NCBI GenBank assembly: GCA_934183045.1
Contig: CAKPRW010000050.1
Coordinates: 1 to 11,516, forward strand
DNA length: 11,516 nt
Reading direction: 5' to 3'
Source: an uncultured Clostridia bacterium
GTDB taxonomy: Bacteria; Bacillota; Clostridia; TANB77; CAG-508
The notes under the pieces: generated by a model
Database searches by the model: none
Told to the model about the DNA's origin: nothing
The model's input: only the letters and a program-made list of their open reading frames with translations
Shown: piece after piece, positions 1 to 7,274 of the stretch
How positions within the stretch are numbered: the first letter of the stretch is position 1
How the letters are laid out: the number at the start of each line of letters is the position of its first letter
Program-made: the position numbers and the translations under genes

Positions 1-359
1 GTAATAATGCATCTTGTTGTAATTTATTAAATCTATGTATCTCATCTATAAATAAAATACTTTTTCCTGTAGGATTCATCATAAAATTTTTGGTTTCTTC
101 AACTACTTTTTTTATATCATTTACTCCTGCTGTTACAGCATTTATTTTATAGAATTTGTATTTAGTTGTTTCACTAATAACTCTTGCTAAAGATGTTTTT
201 CCACATCCTGGAGGTCCAAATAAAATAATACTTGATAATCTGTCTGCTTTTATAGTTCTATATAATATTTTGTCTTTTCCGAAGTACATGTTCTTGTCCT
301 ACATATTCTTCTAAAGTTTTCGGTCTCATTCTAAATGCTAATGGTTCATTATTGTTCAT
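1..359 (-). CDS. rarA: RarA/MgsA-type AAA+ ATPase, N-terminal part, needs one +1 frameshift
   Basis: RarA (MgsA) is a cytoplasmic AAA+ ATPase, related to clamp-loader proteins, that acts at stalled replication forks. The ATG at 359 follows a GGAG ribosome binding site and encodes 26 family-typical residues (LAFRMRPKTLEEYVGQEHVL). The frame then meets CGG at 281-279 and would stop 7 codons later. Dropping the C at 281 restores an open frame to the window edge: G27-KDKILYRTIKADRLSSI, Walker A GPPGCGKTS (about 48-56) and Walker B ILFIDEIH (101-108) followed by RFNKLQQDALL. The NK-QQDALL signature separates RarA from RuvB. The glycine after the break is the usual family residue in GQEHxLG. Only about 119 residues are visible; the rest lies beyond position 1. 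It follows ruvA by 15 bases, so the two are probably cotranscribed. The identification is secure. Whether the shift is programmed, a sequence error or a mutation is open. Confidence 0.88.
279..281 (-). other. Putative +1 frameshift site at CGG in rarA
   Basis: The zero-frame codons are CTT CGG AAA; the conserved protein continues as CTT-(C)-GGA-AAA-GAC. The C at 281 must be skipped, or CGGA read as one codon, to reach the Walker A and B motifs. The zero-frame stop TAG comes 7 codons after CGG starts. I see no Shine-Dalgarno-like stimulator at RF2-type spacing and no stop codon at the site itself. Confidence 0.7.
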
Positions 360-374
360 TTTCTTCTCCTATAT

Positions 375-1005
375 TTACATACCTAAAATACTTAATCCTT
401 TTTTAATTAATTCTTCTGTTTTTAATTCTTTAATTTCTATCTTTTCAAATGCCTTTTCTATTTCCTTTTTGTTATATCCTAATACCTGAAGTGCTGCAAT
501 TGCTTCTGAAACTTTTGCATTATTTTCAATTGCTTCTTGTAATTTATTAACAGTTTTTTCATTATCATTTATTTCATGTTTTATTGATTCTATTTGCTGT
601 TCTTTACTTATTTTATCTTTTAATTCTAGTATTATTCTTTGTGCTGATTTTGCTCCAATACCTGGTATTCCGAGTCAATGTTTTTATATCTTCTGAAATT
701 ACTGCTAGTGCAAATTCTGTTGGTTCACATGTTGCAAGCATTGTTAATGCTGTTTTTGCTCCTACACCACTTACCCCTATTAATAATTCAAACATTTTTA
801 ATTCTTCAAGAGTATTAAAACCATATATGCTTATATCGTCTTCTCTAACTTTGTAATATGTATGAACTTTTACTGTTTCTCCTATGTCTCCTAATTTTTC
901 TATTCCAACTTCTGACATGAATACTTTATATCCTAATCCTCCTACATCTATTACTATGTATCCTGTCATTTTCATTTCTAATTTTCCCTTAATATATGCT
1001 AACAT
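375..1005 (-). CDS. ruvA: Holliday junction branch migration protein RuvA, needs one +1 frameshift
   Basis: RuvA binds Holliday junctions and recruits the RuvB motor for branch migration in recombinational repair. The ATG at 1005 is preceded by AGGAG at good spacing. Residues 1-64 form the OB-fold (MLAYIKGKLE...IDVGGLGYKV). The first helix-hairpin-helix is near 74-88 (LLIGVSGVGAKTAL). The frame breaks after residue 111 at CGG (672-670). Skipping the C at 672 gives G112 and the second hairpin IPGIGAKSAQRIILELKDK, then a linker and the C-terminal domain (AIAALQVLGYNKKEIEKA) ending LSILGM with TAA at 377-375. The total is 209 residues, close to the family's usual length of about 200. Without the shift the product would be 130 residues, lacking the second hairpin and the RuvB-contacting domain III. 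The following gene is rarA, not ruvB. The family call is certain; the decoding is inferred. Confidence 0.92.
670..672 (-). other. Putative +1 frameshift site at CGG in ruvA
   Basis: Zero-frame TTG ACT CGG AAT ACC becomes ACT-(C)-GGA-ATA-CCA-GGT-ATT-GGA after dropping the C at 672, restoring the IPGIGAKSAQ hairpin. The zero-frame stop comes 19 codons after CGG. Of the four sites this is the only one where family members often carry Lys or Arg rather than Gly at the shifted residue, so it says least about the inserted amino acid. Confidence 0.7.
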
Positions 1006-1067
1006 CTTTTCTCCTATTCTTCTAATATTGACTAATATAATAAGATTTTTGGGTATTTTTATATGAT

Positions 1068-1622
1068 CTATGTATCATAAAAATATGTTGCTTCTAGATC
1101 TGCCTCATGTGTTAATAGTGCAATTGGATATTTTTTGTATGTTGCCCCTATTGCATTGTAGTTTTCTTTTGGTTCTGTATATCCCATATGCCAACGGATT
1201 GAATATTTTTCTTCTGGTGTTAATTTCATATATTCTGTTATCATCATTACTGATTTTTCTCCATGTCCATATGGTATAGTATCTTCAACTGCAAAATATG
1301 GTACTTTTTCCCAAACTCCTAATGCATTTTTTGCATTTCTATAATCAACTTTATAAAAATTTGTTTTACAAATATCATGTAAAAGTCCAATAATTATAAC
1401 TGATTCTTCTGGTATTTCAATTTTCTCTACATTTGTTTCTACTTTATGTTTTAAAATTTCATATACTTTCATACTATGTTCTACAAGTCCACCTTCATAA
1501 CTACCATGGAATCTTGTACTAGCTGGTGCTTTAAAAAAGTCTGATTTTTCCAAAAAGTCAATTAAGTCATTTATTCCTTCTCTATTTACTTTTTTTAATA
1601 ATTCTAAAAATTGTTCTTTCAT
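1068..1622 (-). CDS. HD-domain hydrolase of unknown substrate
   Basis: This 184-residue cytoplasmic protein carries a metal-dependent phosphohydrolase (HD) domain. Visible metal-ligand candidates are H49 (GGLVEHSM), the H82-D83 doublet (LLHDICK), H120 (YGHGEKS), H145 (RWHMGY) and D175 (THEADLEATY). This arrangement resembles the HD domain of the YhaM-type 3'-5' exoribonuclease and related nucleotidases, but no nucleic-acid-binding OB domain is present, so the substrate cannot be named. The start ATG at 1622 lies just after AGGGGGAAAAA, a G-rich ribosome binding site. A good sigma-A promoter lies at 1691-1720. ruvA starts 62 bases after its stop, so HD-ruvA-rarA may be one transcript, though nothing else links the HD protein to repair. 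It has no in-frame CGG and is intact. An arginine at 143 is written CGT. Confidence 0.8.
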   Translation of the reverse strand: MKEQFLELLKKVNREGINDLIDFLEKSDFFKAPASTRFHGSYEGGLVEHSMKVYEILKHKVETNVEKIEIPEESVIIIGLLHDICKTNFYKVDYRNAKNALGVWEKVPYFAVEDTIPYGHGEKSVMMITEYMKLTPEEKYSIRWHMGYTEPKENYNAIGATYKKYPIALLTHEADLEATYFYDT

Positions 1623-1690
1623 TTTTTCCCCCTAGTCTTATTTATCTTTCCATATTTATTTTTGTCATTACTTTTTTTATTCTTGTTGCC

Positions 1691-1720
1691 ATTATATATG
1701 ATCTTATTATTAAAAGTCAA
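1691..1720 (-). promoter_or_regulatory. Sigma-A-type promoter for the HD-ruvA-rarA genes
   Basis: On the minus strand TTGACT (1720-1715) is followed after 18 bases by a perfect TATAAT (1696-1691), about 70 bases before the HD gene's start. It is the best consensus match I found in the 220-base gap 1623-1842. I see no convincing terminator for dapL in that gap. Confidence 0.65.
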
Positions 1721-1842
1721 TATTTTTACGAATTTTTGTTCTTTTGTTGGTCGTTTTTGTTTTACTATCTTATTTTTATAAAATTGTATTGTATTTTGTA
1801 AATATTATCGTTTATAAAGTATTATTTCTTTTATTATAAAAT

Positions 1843-3081
1843 TTATTTCTTTAACAATTTACTAATTCTATTCATCGCTTCTACTGTATTTTCTTTTGTT
1901 CCAAATGCTGTCAATCTAAAATATCCCTCTCCATGTGGTCCAAATCCACTTCCTGGTGTTCCTACTACATTAGCTTCTTCTAATAGCTTATCAAAAAATT
2001 CCCATGAACTCATTCCTTCTGGAACCTTTAACCAAACATATGGTGAATTTACTCCTCCATATGTTGTAAATCCTGCCTCTTCTAATCCTCTTTTTATTAT
2101 ACTAGCATTCTCCATATATTCCTTAATATTTTCTTTTATTTGTTTTTTACCTTCTTCAGAATATGTTGCTTCTGCTGCTTTTTGAGTAATATATGATACT
2201 CCATTAAACTTTGTACAAGTTCTTCTGTTCCATAATTTGTTAAAACTTACTTCTTCTCCATCTTTTGTGTATCCCATTACCTCTTTTGGAATAACTACAT
2301 AACCACATCTTATTCCTGTAAATCCTGCTGTTTTTGAATAACTTTTAAATTCTATTGCTACTTCTCTTGCCCCTTCAACTTCATAAATACTATGTGGTAC
2401 ATCTTCTTCTGTAATAAATGCTTCATATGCTGAATCATATAAAATTATTGATTTATTTTCTTTAGCATAATTTATCCATTTCTTTAAATCTTCTTTATTT
2501 AATACTGTACCTGTAGGATTATTAGGAAAACACAAATAGATCATATCTACTTTTTCATTTGGCAAGTCTGGTTTAAAATTATTTTCTGCTGTTACTGGCA
2601 AATATACAATATTTTCGTATATTTCTTTTTCTTTATTATATTTTCCGCTTCTTCCTGACATAACATTTGTATCCAAATATACTGGATATACTGGATCTGT
2701 TATTGCAACTTTATTTTCTTTTGCAAATATATCTACTATATTTCCACAGTCACATTTTGCTCCATCTGATACGAAAATCTCGTCTTCTAGTATATTTATT
2801 CCTCTATCTTTATAATCGTTTTTCACTATAGCTTTTCTTAAAAATTCATATCCTTGTTCTGGTCCATATCCTTTAAATCCTTCTTTTGTTCCGATTTCAT
2901 CAACCGCTTTATGCATTGCTTCTATGCATGCTGGAACTATGGGTTTTGTTACATCCCCTATTCCTAATTTTATTATTTTTTTATCTGGATTTTCGCTTGT
3001 AAATTTTGCTACTTTTTTAGCAATTGTTGAAAATAAATAACTATCTTGTAATTCTAAAAAATTTTCATTTATATAACTCAT
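1843..3081 (-). CDS. dapL: LL-diaminopimelate aminotransferase
   Basis: DapL is a PLP-dependent enzyme that converts tetrahydrodipicolinate plus glutamate directly to LL-diaminopimelate and 2-oxoglutarate. It replaces the acylated dapD/dapC/dapE route to lysine and peptidoglycan. The 412 residues match the family length. The N-terminus is characteristic ([20 protein letters not shown], then [20 protein letters not shown] and [12 protein letters not shown]). Class I/II aminotransferase motifs follow: SDGAKCD near 105-111, FPNNPTG at 185-191, YDSAYEAF near 215-222, and the PLP lysine K250 in [12 protein letters not shown]. The C-terminus has [17 protein letters not shown]. The ATG at 3081 follows AAGAAAGGAT and lies 16 bases after dapF's stop, so the two genes form an operon carrying consecutive pathway steps (dapL makes the substrate of dapF). 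No in-frame CGG occurs; at 2645-2647 the reading is AGC GGA. Confidence 0.96.
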   Translation of the reverse strand: MSYINENFLELQDSYLFSTIAKKVAKFTSENPDKKIIKLGIGDVTKPIVPACIEAMHKAVDEIGTKEGFKGYGPEQGYEFLRKAIVKNDYKDRGINILEDEIFVSDGAKCDCGNIVDIFAKENKVAITDPVYPVYLDTNVMSGRSGKYNKEKEIYENIVYLPVTAENNFKPDLPNEKVDMIYLCFPNNPTGTVLNKEDLKKWINYAKENKSIILYDSAYEAFITEEDVPHSIYEVEGAREVAIEFKSYSKTAGFTGIRCGYVVIPKEVMGYTKDGEEVSFNKLWNRRTCTKFNGVSYITQKAAEATYSEEGKKQIKENIKEYMENASIIKRGLEEAGFTTYGGVNSPYVWLKVPEGMSSWEFFDKLLEEANVVGTPGSGFGPHGEGYFRLTAFGTKENTVEAMNRISKLLKK

Positions 3082-3097
3082 ATTATCATATCCTTTC

Positions 3098-3934
3098 TTA
3101 TTCTTCTAAAGTCCCTTCAAAAACAGTCACAGCAGGTCCAGTCATATATATATGATTGTCTTCTTTATTCCATTCTATTTCTAAAGTTCCTCCTAATAAT
3201 TCAATAAATACATGTCTTCCCACTAGCTTATTCAAGCAACAAGCTACAGCTGTAGCACATGCTCCGGTTCCACAAGCTAATGTTTCTCCTGTTCCTCTTT
3301 CCCATACTCTCATTTTCACATGTTCTTCATCAATAATTTGTACAAACTCTACATTTGTTTTATTTGGAAATACAGGATCAACTTCTAATACTTTTCCATA
3401 TTTTTCAACATCAAAATTTTCTACATCTTTAATAACTGTTATTGCATGTGGATTTCCCATTGAAACACATGTAAATTTAAATTCCTTGTCTAATGATTTT
3501 AACAATAAATTCATTACAGGTTTTTCTTTTGATTCAACTGGAATTTTGGCTGGTTCTAATATTGGCTCACCCATATCAACTTTTACAGTTTCCACTTTTC
3601 CATCTTTTACATTTAATGTTAAAGTTTTAATTCCTGCTAATGTTTCAATAGTTATTATTTTTTTATTAGTAAGTCCTTTATCATATACAAACTTTCCAAC
3701 ACATCTAATACCATTTCCACACATTTCTGCTTGACTTCCATCACTATTATACATTTTCATTTTGAAGTCAGCCACATCACTTTTGCAAATTAGAATTAGT
3801 CCATCTGATCCAATTCCAAAATGTCTTTCACTAACAAATTGAGCTAGAGATGATTCATTATCTATTTTTTGATGGATTGCATCCATATAGACATAATCAT
3901 TCCCTAGCCCATGCATTTTTGTAAATTTTTTCAT
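3098..3934 (-). CDS. dapF: Diaminopimelate epimerase
   Basis: DapF is a cofactor-independent epimerase that turns LL-diaminopimelate into meso-diaminopimelate, the last intermediate before lysine and the peptidoglycan cross-linking residue. The two catalytic cysteines are visible: C72 in [16 protein letters not shown] and C221 in [14 protein letters not shown]. The usual [13 protein letters not shown] start and GNPHAITV and WERGTGET motifs are also present. I place the start at the ATG at 3934 (278 residues). A GTG in the same frame at 3943 lies within the AGAGGGTG ribosome binding site, so starting there is unlikely. It is the first gene of the dapF-dapL operon; promoter and palindrome lie just upstream. 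The glycine before the second active site is written ACC GGA, an out-of-frame CGG that causes no break. Confidence 0.96.
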   Translation of the reverse strand: MKKFTKMHGLGNDYVYMDAIHQKIDNESSLAQFVSERHFGIGSDGLILICKSDVADFKMKMYNSDGSQAEMCGNGIRCVGKFVYDKGLTNKKIITIETLAGIKTLTLNVKDGKVETVKVDMGEPILEPAKIPVESKEKPVMNLLLKSLDKEFKFTCVSMGNPHAITVIKDVENFDVEKYGKVLEVDPVFPNKTNVEFVQIIDEEHVKMRVWERGTGETLACGTGACATAVACCLNKLVGRHVFIELLGGTLEIEWNKEDNHIYMTGPAVTVFEGTLEE

Positions 3935-3960
3935 TCTATTCACCCTCTTTAGGTATTAAT

Positions 3961-3992
3961 AACTAGCAAAATATATTTATATTTTACTAGTT
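3961..3992 (-). promoter_or_regulatory. Imperfect palindrome over the predicted dapF transcription start
   Basis: Two 15-base arms (AACTAGTAAAATATA and TATATTTTGCTAGTT on the minus strand) separated by 2 bases are complementary except at one position. The palindrome begins 4 bases after the -10 box, so it would cover the start site and the first transcribed bases. That position suits a repressor operator; in RNA it would form a hairpin at the very 5' end. The protein that might bind is unknown. There is no U-run, so it is not a terminator. Confidence 0.5.
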
Positions 3993-3995
3993 GTC

Positions 3996-4024
3996 ATTTT
4001 ATCATATGTAAAAATCTTTGTAAA
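3996..4024 (-). promoter_or_regulatory. Promoter of the dapF-dapL operon
   Basis: On the minus strand TTTACA (4024-4019) is followed after 17 bases by TAAAAT (4001-3996), a sigma-A-type promoter. It lies about 60 bases upstream of the dapF ATG and directly before the palindrome at 3961-3992. Confidence 0.6.
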
Positions 4025-4119
4025 GATTCTATATTATTATTTTTTTTACTCATATTATTTGATTAATAACATTTTGTTTATATTTTTTATTGTTATACAT
4101 CGTAGCTTAATTATAGTAA

Positions 4120-4563
4120 TTATCTCTCGTCTTTTTCTGCTGGAATAAGTTTTTTTATAGCTGATATATCAACATTTTGGCTAATAATTTTTTGTATAAA
4201 TAGCATTCTATCTATACATACAGATATTAATCTTCCATTTTGTGGATCTTGCTCCATTAGTTTGTCCATTATTTCTTCTACTCTTTTACAAACAATATTG
4301 TTGGCTATTTTTTCATATATTGTTGGTTTAGCATTACTCCATTGTAAATTTTCTTCTATATTTTTTTCATTCACAGAAAAATCACCTTGAAATAATAAAG
4401 ATATAATCTCTTTTTTTCTATCAATAATTCTTAATATCTTATCCAATTGTTCAGAAGTTAATATATCTACATTTTTTGTTTTTATATCCATTTTTCTTAT
4501 TATCATTTCTAATATTTTTTTATCAATTTCTTTTACTTTTATATTTTCACATTCGAGCATCAT
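4120..4563 (-). CDS. Small hypothetical protein
   Basis: I do not recognise this 146-147-residue protein. It is rich in Lys, Ile and Glu and looks soluble and mostly helical, with no signal peptide, membrane segment or cysteine motif (only three scattered Cys). Stretches such as MDIKTKNVDILTSEQLDKI and VEEIMDKLMEQDPQN resemble helical packing modules, but this is not enough for a family call. GGAGGG lies directly upstream. Two adjacent ATG codons (4563 and 4560) could start it, and the second has the better spacing (6 bases), so the first Met may not be used. It stands alone between the ftsI terminator and the dapF promoter. It could be a stray regulator or an accessory gene. That it is a gene is supported by the ribosome binding site and open frame. 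Confidence 0.6.
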   Translation of the reverse strand: MMLECENIKVKEIDKKILEMIIRKMDIKTKNVDILTSEQLDKILRIIDRKKEIISLLFQGDFSVNEKNIEENLQWSNAKPTIYEKIANNIVCKRVEEIMDKLMEQDPQNGRLISVCIDRMLFIQKIISQNVDISAIKKLIPAEKDER

Positions 4564-4653
4564 GTTCCCTCCATCATGAATTGCATTATATATTATAATA
4601 TTTGATTATATTGTCGAAATTTGTATTATTGTTTAAATTTCCAACTTTAATAC

Positions 4654-4704
4654 AACAAAAAACATATTATTATCATGCATTATGATAATAATATGTTTTT
4701 TGTT
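4654..4704 (-). terminator. Intrinsic terminator closing the ftsI operon
   Basis: A perfect 23-bp inverted repeat (arms 4654-4676 and 4682-4704) with a 5-base loop. The A-rich arm begins inside the ftsI stop codon (4705-4703) and the other arm carries six T in a row. With almost no GC in the stem it is unusually long. It separates the division genes from the gene at 4120-4563. Confidence 0.8.
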
Positions 4705-6699
4705 AATATTTAACATATATTTTACTATTTATATTCACTGTAATTCCTGCTTTTGGTGTTTGTTCTTTTACTATTGTATTGTCTTTATCTAATTCTTCAT
4801 TATTGTTTTCTAAATTTATTTCTAAATTATTTTCTTTTAGTATTTTTTCTGTCTCACTAATTGTTTTTCCAGTTATATCTGGCACCTGTACTTGTTCTAT
4901 TTTTTCAACTTCTTCTTGATTTCCTTGGTTTACTTCTAAATATGGAAGTATTTCACTAAAAACCTGCCCTCCAACTGGTGCTGCGACGCCTCCTCCTTGG
5001 TGTCCTCCCTCTCCTGTTGGATTATATAAAGTAACTAATACAACTACTTGTGGATTATCAATTGGAGCTACTCCACAAAAAGAAGTAACATATTTATTTG
5101 TATTAACACCATCTTCTGAAGTTCCTGTTTTTCCTCCTATTCTATATCCTGCAACTTTTGCATTTTTTCCGAGTTCCTTCTGATACTACTGATTCCATCA
5201 TACTTAAAACTTTTTCTGAAGTTTCCTTTGAAATAACTGTTCCTTTTGTTTTTACTGGAATATCATTAACTTCTTTTGTTTCACTATTTACAATTTGTTT
5301 TACAACACGAGGTTGTATACTAGTTCCGCCATTTGCAATTGCAGATACAGCTGTCACTAATTGAATTGGAGTAATTTCAAATCTTTGCCCAAAACTAATT
5401 GTTGCAAGTTCTACTGGACCTGCTTTATTTTCTGCTAAGAAAATACTATTTGCTTCCCCAGGCAGATCTATTTCTGTTTTGTTTAATAATCTAAATTTAT
5501 TTAAGTAACTATAATATTTTTGTACTCCTAACTTTTGTCCTAAACCTATAAAAACTGGATTACAAGAATTCATTAAACCTTGTCTTAAACTTTCTGAGCC
5601 ATGTGGCCTATAATATCTCCAACATTTAATTCTGACTCCTGCAACTTCAATTCCTCCTGTACAGGCAAATTCTCCTTCTTTATCTATATCTGTGACTATT
5701 CCTTCTTCAATTGAAGCAGATGCTGTAATTACTTTAAAAACTGATCCTGGTTCATATGTATCTGCAATTGCTTTATTTCTCCACACAGCTTGTAAACTTT
5801 TTGTTTTTTCTGCTTGTTCCATAGAATCCCAATTTGCTTTCAATTCGTCTGTATATGCAGAATACGGGTTATTTAGATCATATGATGGATATGTTGCCAT
5901 TGCCAATATATCACCATTTTGCGGATTCATTACAACTATGTTTCCACCATCTGTACATACATTGTCTATACATACTTCTTCTAAATATTTTTCAACTATA
6001 GATTGGATTGTTAAATCTATTGTTAATATTAGATCATTTCCATCTACTGCTGCTACATAATTTTCTCCTTCATCTCCTATTTCTCCTCCTTTTGCATCTG
6101 TGTGTCTTTGTATTGCTCCTTGTTTTCCTTTTAATTCTGTTTCATATTTGGCTTCAATTCCATCTAATCCTTGGTTATCACTTCCACAAAATCCTATTAT
6201 TTGTGAAGCTAATGTGCTATACGGATAATATCTTTTTGTATCTTCATCTATATTTATTCCTGATGTTATATTGTTTTCTTGCATCCATACTCTTAATTCA
6301 TCTGTTTTTTCTTTATCTACTTTTTTAGCAATTGTTTCTATTGAACTTCTTTTAGTTACTTTTTTTAATATTTTTTCATAATCTAAAGAAAATAGTTCTG
6401 ATAATTTTCTAGCTACAGCTTCCTTTTTTTCTTTATCTATATTTCCTGGATTCACAGTAACTGTTTCTACCGTACTGCTTATAGCTAATATATTTTTTCC
6501 TGTTGCATCATAAATAGTTCCTCTTTTGGGATTGATACTTCTATTTAAGGTTTGTTGTTGATATGCAAGTGTTCCTAATTCTCCACCGCTTTACAAATTG
6601 AATATATCCTAATCTTCCAATTAAACCTAATATAATTAAGAAACATATAAAAAGTGTATTTCTCATTTTTCTTTTACTTGTTAGTTTAGTTGTAACCAT
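4703..6699 (-). CDS. ftsI: Class B penicillin-binding protein (FtsI/SpoVD-like) with PASTA domain, needs two +1 frameshifts
   Basis: This is a membrane-bound D,D-transpeptidase that cross-links septal peptidoglycan. The ATG at 6699 follows TTAGGAGG. Residues 14-36 form the membrane anchor (TLFICFLIILGLIGRL...). The frame breaks after residue 37 at CGG (6588-6586). Skipping the C gives GGELGTLAYQQQ and PKRGTIYD. The second segment holds the dimerisation domain and active-site S319-VFK322 (YEPGSVFK) and S378-C-N380. It breaks after residue 509 at CGG (5171-5169). Skipping that C gives G510-KNAKVAGYRIGG, then the third active-site motif K523-TGT and a C-terminal PASTA domain (about 603-664) ending at TAA 4705-4703. 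The 1997 bases minus two give exactly 665 codons. Unshifted, it would be a 52-residue peptide. Position after ftsL supports FtsI/PbpB; the PASTA domain also fits SpoVD, the sporulation paralogue. Function is certain; paralogue and decoding are inferred. Confidence 0.92.
5169..5171 (-). other. Putative +1 frameshift site at CGG before the PBP KTGT motif
   Basis: Zero-frame GGA ACT CGG AAA AAA TGC becomes ACT-(C)-GGA-AAA-AAT-GCA when the C at 5171 is dropped. This gives EGTGKNA, where family members conserve that glycine. The unshifted frame stops 9 codons after CGG, before KTGT and PASTA. The codon pair ACT CGG A is the same as at the ruvA site. Confidence 0.72.
6586..6588 (-). other. Putative +1 frameshift site at CGG just after the PBP membrane anchor
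   Basis: Zero-frame GTA AAG CGG TGG AGA becomes AAG-(C)-GGT-GGA-GAA-TTA when the C at 6588 is dropped, giving the family-typical VKGxEL stretch. This is the only one of the four sites with a G-ending codon before CGG and with GGT rather than GGA after it. It therefore shows that CGG itself, not a longer fixed sequence, is the shared element. No alternative start with a ribosome binding site is visible just downstream. Confidence 0.7.
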
Positions 6700-6759
6700 A
6701 AAAAAATCCTCCTAATTCATTTTATTAGAAAGATTTTTCTTTATTCTCATTATTCTATT

Positions 6760-7257
6760 TTAATTATTAAATATTTTGCTTACTAATTTATCAAACCAAT
6801 TTTTATCTTTTTCTATAACAACTTCTTCTGATGCAGATTCTACATAATCTTTTTTTGGTAGATTAATATATAATGTTTGTTTATTTGTTAATTTTTGCAT
6901 TCCCAATTTTTCTTTTGCTAATTTTTCTATTGTATTTAAGTTTAAACTGTTTTCTATCGCTACTTTTGTTTGTTCATTTTCTTTTTCGATTGATGATAAT
7001 TCTCTTTTTAAGGATTGTGCTTCTGAAAATTTTTCATTTATTTGAGAGTTTCTATAACTTATAGTTAATAATAAGGTAAATATACCAATTACAACCAAAG
7101 TAAGTTTTATCTGTTTCTTTTTTTGTTCTGCAGATATTTTTACTTCTTGTCTTGGTAAATCTTCTACAATTTTTAAATTTCTTTTTTTGCTTTTTCTTTG
7201 GTAATCTGGTTGTAATTTTCTTGGGCTTGTAGAATATTCATACCTACTTCTAGCCAT
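6760..7257 (-). CDS. ftsL: Cell division protein FtsL-like
   Basis: This 165-residue, single-pass (N-in) bitopic protein has a basic cytoplasmic N-terminus (1-49), one membrane segment at about 50-68 (IKLTLVVIGIFTLLLTISY) and a coiled-coil outer region (about 70-105, Glu/Lys/Gln-rich). The FtsL-family stretch LNTIEKLAKEKLGMQKLTN follows at about 107-125. FtsL with FtsB/DivIC activates the septal transpeptidase, and here it sits directly before ftsI (60 bases). The ATG at 7257 is preceded by AGGAGGTG, which overlaps the end region of rsmH; only 17 bases separate the two genes. The family diverges strongly in sequence, so the call rests on size, topology, the KLGM motif and gene order. The C-terminal tail (about 132-165, charged) is longer than in many FtsL proteins. 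Confidence 0.82.
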   Translation of the reverse strand: MARSRYEYSTSPRKLQPDYQRKSKKRNLKIVEDLPRQEVKISAEQKKKQIKLTLVVIGIFTLLLTISYRNSQINEKFSEAQSLKRELSSIEKENEQTKVAIENSLNLNTIEKLAKEKLGMQKLTNKQTLYINLPKKDYVESASEEVVIEKDKNWFDKLVSKIFNN

Positions 7258-7274
7258 AAGTTATTCACCTCCTC

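Noticed and set aside
1623..1842. A small gene between dapL and the HD protein
   Set aside because: No open frame with a ribosome binding site; it holds only the promoter at 1691-1720 and AT-rich sequence.
3944..4119. Lysine riboswitch before dapF
   Set aside because: The leader from the predicted start site is only about 55 bases, far shorter than an L-box, and no multi-helix structure is visible.
4703..4885. Stand-alone 60-residue PASTA protein
   Set aside because: It is in the same frame as, and continuous with, the third segment of the PBP; the GTG at 4885 has no ribosome binding site.
5142..6455. PBP as a separate 437-residue gene starting at 6455
   Set aside because: The codon at 6455 is GTG inside a conserved stretch with no ribosome binding site. 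The membrane anchor and a strong ribosome binding site lie upstream in the other frame, and KTGT lies downstream.
279..6588. Explaining the four frame breaks as ordinary sequencing errors or pseudogenes
   Set aside because: Not excluded, but disfavoured: all four are the same change (one C added before GG), all create an in-frame CGG, none is in a homopolymer, the rest of each gene is conserved, and no in-frame CGG occurs anywhere else. Random errors or decay would give mixed indels and stops, as in 8261-8528.
279..6588. CGG reassigned to another amino acid without a frameshift
   Set aside because: A simple reassignment keeps the frame, but here the frame itself changes at every CGG and zero-frame stops follow within 7-19 codons.
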